Source of the DNA: JANMCE01 sp963791625
GTDB lineage: Bacteria; Actinomycetota; Acidimicrobiia; Acidimicrobiales; Ilumatobacteraceae
NCBI GenBank assembly: GCA_963791625.1
Contig: CAWBTA010000005.1
Coordinates: forward strand, 283,275-347,274
Direction of reading: 5' to 3'
DNA length: 64,000 bases
Positions 60,749-64,000 of this stretch are shown here, piece after piece. Numbering within the stretch: position 1 is the stretch's first letter; each line of letters begins with the position of its first letter. The position numbers and the translations under genes are program-made. The notes beneath the pieces are model-generated. The model worked only from the letters and a program-made list of their open reading frames with translations, made no database searches and was not told the DNA's origin.

Positions 60749-61806
60749 AGATCTCTACATAGCGAGACACAGCCTTCTGCAGCGTGAAGCGTTCGGCCTG
60801 GACGATCCCCAACGCGCGGCATCCTGTCGCGCAGGCCCTGGTCGCCACGCAGTCGTACGACAGCATCAGCCAGGGCGATCGGATCACTCGGCGCCACGAG
60901 CACTGCGGCGGTGCCGTTCGCTGTGAGCTGGCGATAGCCGGGCAGATCGCTGGCGATCACCGGAGTGCCGACGGCCATTGCTTCGAGGATCACAATGCCG
61001 AACGATTCGCCGAACAGCGACGGCACGCACACCACGGACGCGGCACGAAGGTGCTGGATCTTGTCGGCCTCGGAGATTCGTCCCAACCACTGGATGCGTG
61101 CGTCGGCGGCGAACCTTGCCTGGAGCCGCGCCCGATCGGGTCCGTCACCGGCTACGCGGAGGACGACATCGCCCGGAAGCCCGGCCATCGCCTGGAGCAG
61201 AACCTCGAGACCCTTTCGTGGATCGTGGCGGCCAACGAACAGGATATTCGGGGGCGCGGCCGCCACGGATGGTTCCGGGAACGCTGCTGCTCTGATGGAC
61301 GCCTCGACGCCGTTGAACAGCACCTCGCATCTGCCGCCGAGATGCCGGCCCACCAGGTCCGAGGCCGATGGCGACACAGCCACTCGTGCATCGATTCGCC
61401 GTGCCAGCAGCTTCAGCGGCGGGCCGAACCAACGGTACGGGGTGCTGTCGCCGGCGGCATGGAACGTGCCGACGATGGGGGCTGAATGGGCGAGCAGTGC
61501 AGCGATGGTGATGCTGGGCGCCAACGGCTCGTGCAAGTGCAGGATGTCGTATCGGCCGGACGCGAGAACTCGTATCGTGCGAGCAGCTGCCGCGGGTGTC
61601 GGCGCCATTGGAGCCGACGACCCGTTCACACGGAACCGATAGCTTCGGCCGACACTGACGGCACCCGTTGGCGGCTCGCCATCACACGGCGCGATCACGT
61701 CTACCTCGTGACCGAGCAGCCGCACCTCACGCGCCAGACCAAGCACCTGGTGCTGCACGCCACCCGGAACCGAAAGACTGTAGGGGCAGACGGCGGCGAT
61801 GCGCAT
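60633..61806 (-). CDS. GT4-family glycosyltransferase (PimA-like), frameshifted near its end
   Basis: About 390 residues after correction. The N-domain has AAVCPYSLSVPGGVQHQVLGLA (in parts ~4-25) and LHLHEPLAPS (~90), the C-domain NILFVGRHDPRKGLEVLL (~185-202), PSLFGESFGIVILEAMAVGTPVIAS (~255-279, donor-binding Glu residues). This is like mannosyltransferases of phosphatidylinositol mannoside synthesis. The open frame stops at 60745, but the last helix RALGIVQAERFTLQKAVSRYVEIYEG lies one frame over; removing a C near 60820 joins them. The final ~32 residues derive from a permease remnant. Confidence 0.82.
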
Positions 61807-61828
61807 TGCAGTTGAGCCTGCGGCTCCG

Positions 61829-62680
61829 TCAGGCGACCACGGCTCGGGCGCGTTCGCCCTCGCCGATACGGTTTGATTTCGCCGCGGCGAGCGTGCCGTG
61901 CCGTGCCAGTTCGTCCGGCGTCAAAGTCCGCCGCAGTGTGCCGAACAGCAGGTCGGCCAACGGCAGCAGGAAGTTCAGGTTGACGCCGAGGTCGACGTGA
62001 TGCACGTAGTGATGACGGTCGAGGAATGGGTACCAGGGCTGTGCCTCGACGATACGGTGACTACCCGGGCGGTGGATCGTGTCGTGCACGACGATGAAGA
62101 GGTTCGAGACGACCGCGGACGACACCACGATGCCGGTGAGGAATGCACCGTTGCGTGTCACGAACCAGGCAGGCAGCCAGATCGCCACCACACCAATCGA
62201 CATGTACCACCCGAAGTGAGCGAGCCTCACCCCGCCGTTCCGTAAACGTGACGTGTGCTCATGGGGCGTCCGAACACGTATCGATAACCGGCGTGGTGGC
62301 CCTCCGGTGATATAGCGCCAAGTCGGAAAGTACGCGAAGTGATGCGCTGTGTGCACCTTGAAGATGGCGTCGAGTGCTTTGATCACGGGCTGGTGATAGA
62401 CGAAACGATGCACGAACCACTCCAACGGCGAGGCAATGATCGGCACGATTATGAAGCCCAGGACCGCGGCCGCGACTCTTGACAGAGCCCCGTCGCCGAG
62501 CGCCATCACCAACGCGACGGTGATCACCACAAACGCGCTCAGTCCGGTGGTTGCAAACGCAATACGAGCACCTTGAACTGGGCCGACCGGGTGTGCTTTG
62601 GCTCGTCCGATCGAGCCGGTCTCCCCGACCAACGTCTCCACTCGACGGGAGCCCTGAAACGCGCCATCAGTCATCATCAA
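61829..62680 (-). CDS. Fatty acid hydroxylase / sterol desaturase superfamily protein
   Basis: 283 residues, integral membrane di-iron enzyme. Four TM helices and the eight-histidine pattern: HRFVYH (~92-97), HTAHH (~111-115), HDTIHRP (~200) and DRHHYVHHVD (~222-231). Members hydroxylate or desaturate lipids such as fatty acids, sterols or carotenoids. GGAGG precedes the first of several adjacent ATGs (MMMTDG), so the exact start is uncertain by two codons. It ends 22 nt before the glycosyltransferase start, so the two may form a lipid-modifying operon. Confidence 0.85.
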   Translation of the reverse strand: MMMTDGAFQGSRRVETLVGETGSIGRAKAHPVGPVQGARIAFATTGLSAFVVITVALVMALGDGALSRVAAAVLGFIIVPIIASPLEWFVHRFVYHQPVIKALDAIFKVHTAHHFAYFPTWRYITGGPPRRLSIRVRTPHEHTSRLRNGGVRLAHFGWYMSIGVVAIWLPAWFVTRNGAFLTGIVVSSAVVSNLFIVVHDTIHRPGSHRIVEAQPWYPFLDRHHYVHHVDLGVNLNFLLPLADLLFGTLRRTLTPDELARHGTLAAAKSNRIGEGERARAVVA

Positions 62681-62846
62681 CCTCCATCCACTGACGATCT
62701 CCGACTCGCTGGCCTTGGCACAGGGAACAAGGTCCGCTCTGTACGGGGCTGCATGGCACTAACCGGGTTGCAAAGGGCAGCTCGCCTACTCGGTTGAGGC
62801 CAATCGCCCCTGCAAGCTCCATCGATGCGGTGGCACCGTTGAACGG

Positions 62847-63953
62847 GTGGACACCGACGTGACTGATACGCGAATCGCTCCCACCGACGATGAGTCTGCG
62901 TTGCGGGCGCGGCATAGAAACTTCGGGCATACCCGCAAGGCGAGATGGACAGCTCACCTCACGGGCGACCCCATCGACTGGTTGCTCGACGACGACACAC
63001 CGTCGGTCCGTGCCGCGACACTGGAACGTTTGCTCGATCGGCCCCGCAATGACCCCGAAGTCGTCGTGGCACGGCGGCGCGCGATGAGCGTCGACCCGAT
63101 CCGCTCGATGCTTGCAGCACAGCATCGCGACGGATGGTGGGAGAAGCCGGGAGCGGGGTACTCACCGAAGTACCGCAGCACGGTGTGGGAGCTGACGTTC
63201 TTGGATCAACTTGGCGCCGACCCGACCGATCCGCGCATCCAGCGAGCGTGTGACTACGTTCTCGCCCATAGCCAGGCGAACTCCGGTGGGTTCGGCTCGT
63301 CCGGTGCGAAGGACGACCGTCCGCCGCCGCCATCGAGAGTGATCCATTGCCTCAACGGAAACCTCCTTTGCGCTCTCATCGGCTTCGGTCGTCTCGACGA
63401 TGCTCGCGTGCAAGCCTCGATCGACTGGGCGGCCGGCGCAATTGCCGGTGCGGGCATCGATCGCTACTACACGTCGGGGACGAGCGGCCCCGGTTTCGGT
63501 TGCGCGGCCAACGACAACAAGCCGTGCGCGTGGGGCGCGGTGAAGGAGTTGCGTGGCATCGTTCGAATCCCGCCACGACGACGCAGCACCGCTGTCCGCG
63601 CCGCGATCGACCAGGGTGTCGAGTTCCTCCTTTCACGCGATCCAGCAGTGGCTGACTATCCCATGCCCTCACAAGACACGAAGCCATCGAGCGCGTGGTT
63701 CAAGCTCGGCTTCCCCTCCGCCTATGTGACCGACGTCTTACAGACCCTTGAGGTGCTCGCCGCTCTCGGGCGCGTGAAGGACCCCCGTCTTGAACACGCG
63801 CTCAGCTGGGTCGAGAATCAGCAACATGGCGGCCAATGGTTGAACCGCTACGCCTACAACGCCAAGACCGTCGTCGACATCGAACGGCAGGGTCGACCCT
63901 CGAAGTGGGTGACCTTGCGCGCATGCGCCGTTCTCAAGGCCGCATACTCATAA
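62847..63953 (+). CDS. Terpene cyclase/prenyltransferase-fold (alpha-alpha toroid) protein
   Basis: 368 residues from a GTG start (62859 is an alternative GTG). A helical-barrel repeat pattern is visible: DGWWEKPGAGYSPKY, DYVLAHSQANSGGFG, LLCALIGFGRLDDARVQASIDWAA, FLLSRDPAVADYP, and LEHALSWVENQQHGGQWL. These QW-like (Gly-x-Trp) endings resemble squalene-cyclase-type toroids. No DxDD or DDxxD catalytic motif is seen, so a cyclase reaction is doubtful. Homologous proteins of this size are usually annotated as hypothetical or squalene-oxidase-repeat proteins. It is divergent from the fatty-acid hydroxylase gene. Confidence 0.7.
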   Translation: MDTDVTDTRIAPTDDESALRARHRNFGHTRKARWTAHLTGDPIDWLLDDDTPSVRAATLERLLDRPRNDPEVVVARRRAMSVDPIRSMLAAQHRDGWWEKPGAGYSPKYRSTVWELTFLDQLGADPTDPRIQRACDYVLAHSQANSGGFGSSGAKDDRPPPPSRVIHCLNGNLLCALIGFGRLDDARVQASIDWAAGAIAGAGIDRYYTSGTSGPGFGCAANDNKPCAWGAVKELRGIVRIPPRRRSTAVRAAIDQGVEFLLSRDPAVADYPMPSQDTKPSSAWFKLGFPSAYVTDVLQTLEVLAALGRVKDPRLEHALSWVENQQHGGQWLNRYAYNAKTVVDIERQGRPSKWVTLRACAVLKAAYS

Positions 63954-64000
63954 CGTCACCCGCCATCCATGCCGTTCGAGAGGGTGCGTCAGGCTGCGAT

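Noticed and set aside
2318..60829. Programmed +1 frameshifting as the cause of the split genes
   Set aside because: The sites share no slippery sequence, stop codon context or downstream structure, and the genes are unrelated; error or decay is simpler.
1..64000. tRNA, rRNA, intact insertion sequences or prophage
   Set aside because: No cloverleaf with a CCA or conserved TTCGA arm, no transposase, integrase or phage structural gene was found on reading both strands.

Overview
The window is GC-rich, densely coded DNA from a bacterium that looks actinobacterial. The supporting signs are a SARP-type (BTAD plus NB-ARC) regulator, a DUF222-HNH protein, beta-oxidation gene sets with paired acyl-CoA dehydrogenases, a P450 with its own small ferredoxin, Thr/Pro-rich surface proteins, and several promoters whose -10 box sits exactly 6 nt before the start codon (leaderless transcripts). 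The class Acidimicrobiia is my best guess, but that is inference. There is no rRNA, tRNA, CRISPR array, prophage or intact insertion sequence.

Layout. 0-12 kb: a catabolic cluster with the end of a quinone oxidoreductase, a fused acyl-CoA carboxylase split by a frameshift, a TauD/TfdA dioxygenase, an enoyl-CoA hydratase, two overlapping acyl-CoA dehydrogenases, a MetE-like methyltransferase, an HpaB-type monooxygenase and a kinase-like protein. 12-17.7 kb: a decayed ATPase, an MtfA-like peptidase, and a SARP regulator divergent from a tautomerase-cupin pair. 17.9-29 kb: single genes (HNH, ABM protein, uridine phosphorylase, Tam-like methyltransferase, VapBC, carbonic anhydrase, diguanylate cyclase, secreted and membrane proteins) and a ThuA-Gfo/Idh pair. 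29-34.4 kb: three tandem membrane EAL proteins. 34.6-37.7 kb: a large modular surface protein. 37.8-42 kb: P450-ferredoxin, EamA exporter, aldolase, 2-hydroxyacid dehydrogenase. 42-44.8 kb: a second diguanylate cyclase and an NlpC/P60 endopeptidase. 45-52 kb: NhaA, a kinase-like protein, pyruvate kinase, RidA, acetoacetyl-CoA synthetase and a YczE-like protein. 52-60.4 kb: a lipoprotein, a frameshifted DUF4386 protein and a tightly coupled redox operon (NarI-like membrane protein, molybdopterin oxidoreductase, 4Fe-4S protein, Rieske protein, 2-TM protein, TDT/SLAC1 channel). 60.5-64 kb: an ABC-2 permease remnant, a glycosyltransferase, a fatty-acid hydroxylase and a terpene-cyclase-fold protein.

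A striking window-wide feature is a set of seven single-base frameshifts in five otherwise well-conserved genes. All go in the same direction (one extra base), several in short homopolymers. Sequencing or assembly insertions are the simplest explanation, so the split genes are probably intact in the organism, but this needs checking against reads. c-di-GMP turnover is heavily represented (two GGDEF and three EAL proteins), next to a large surface protein and a cell-wall hydrolase.
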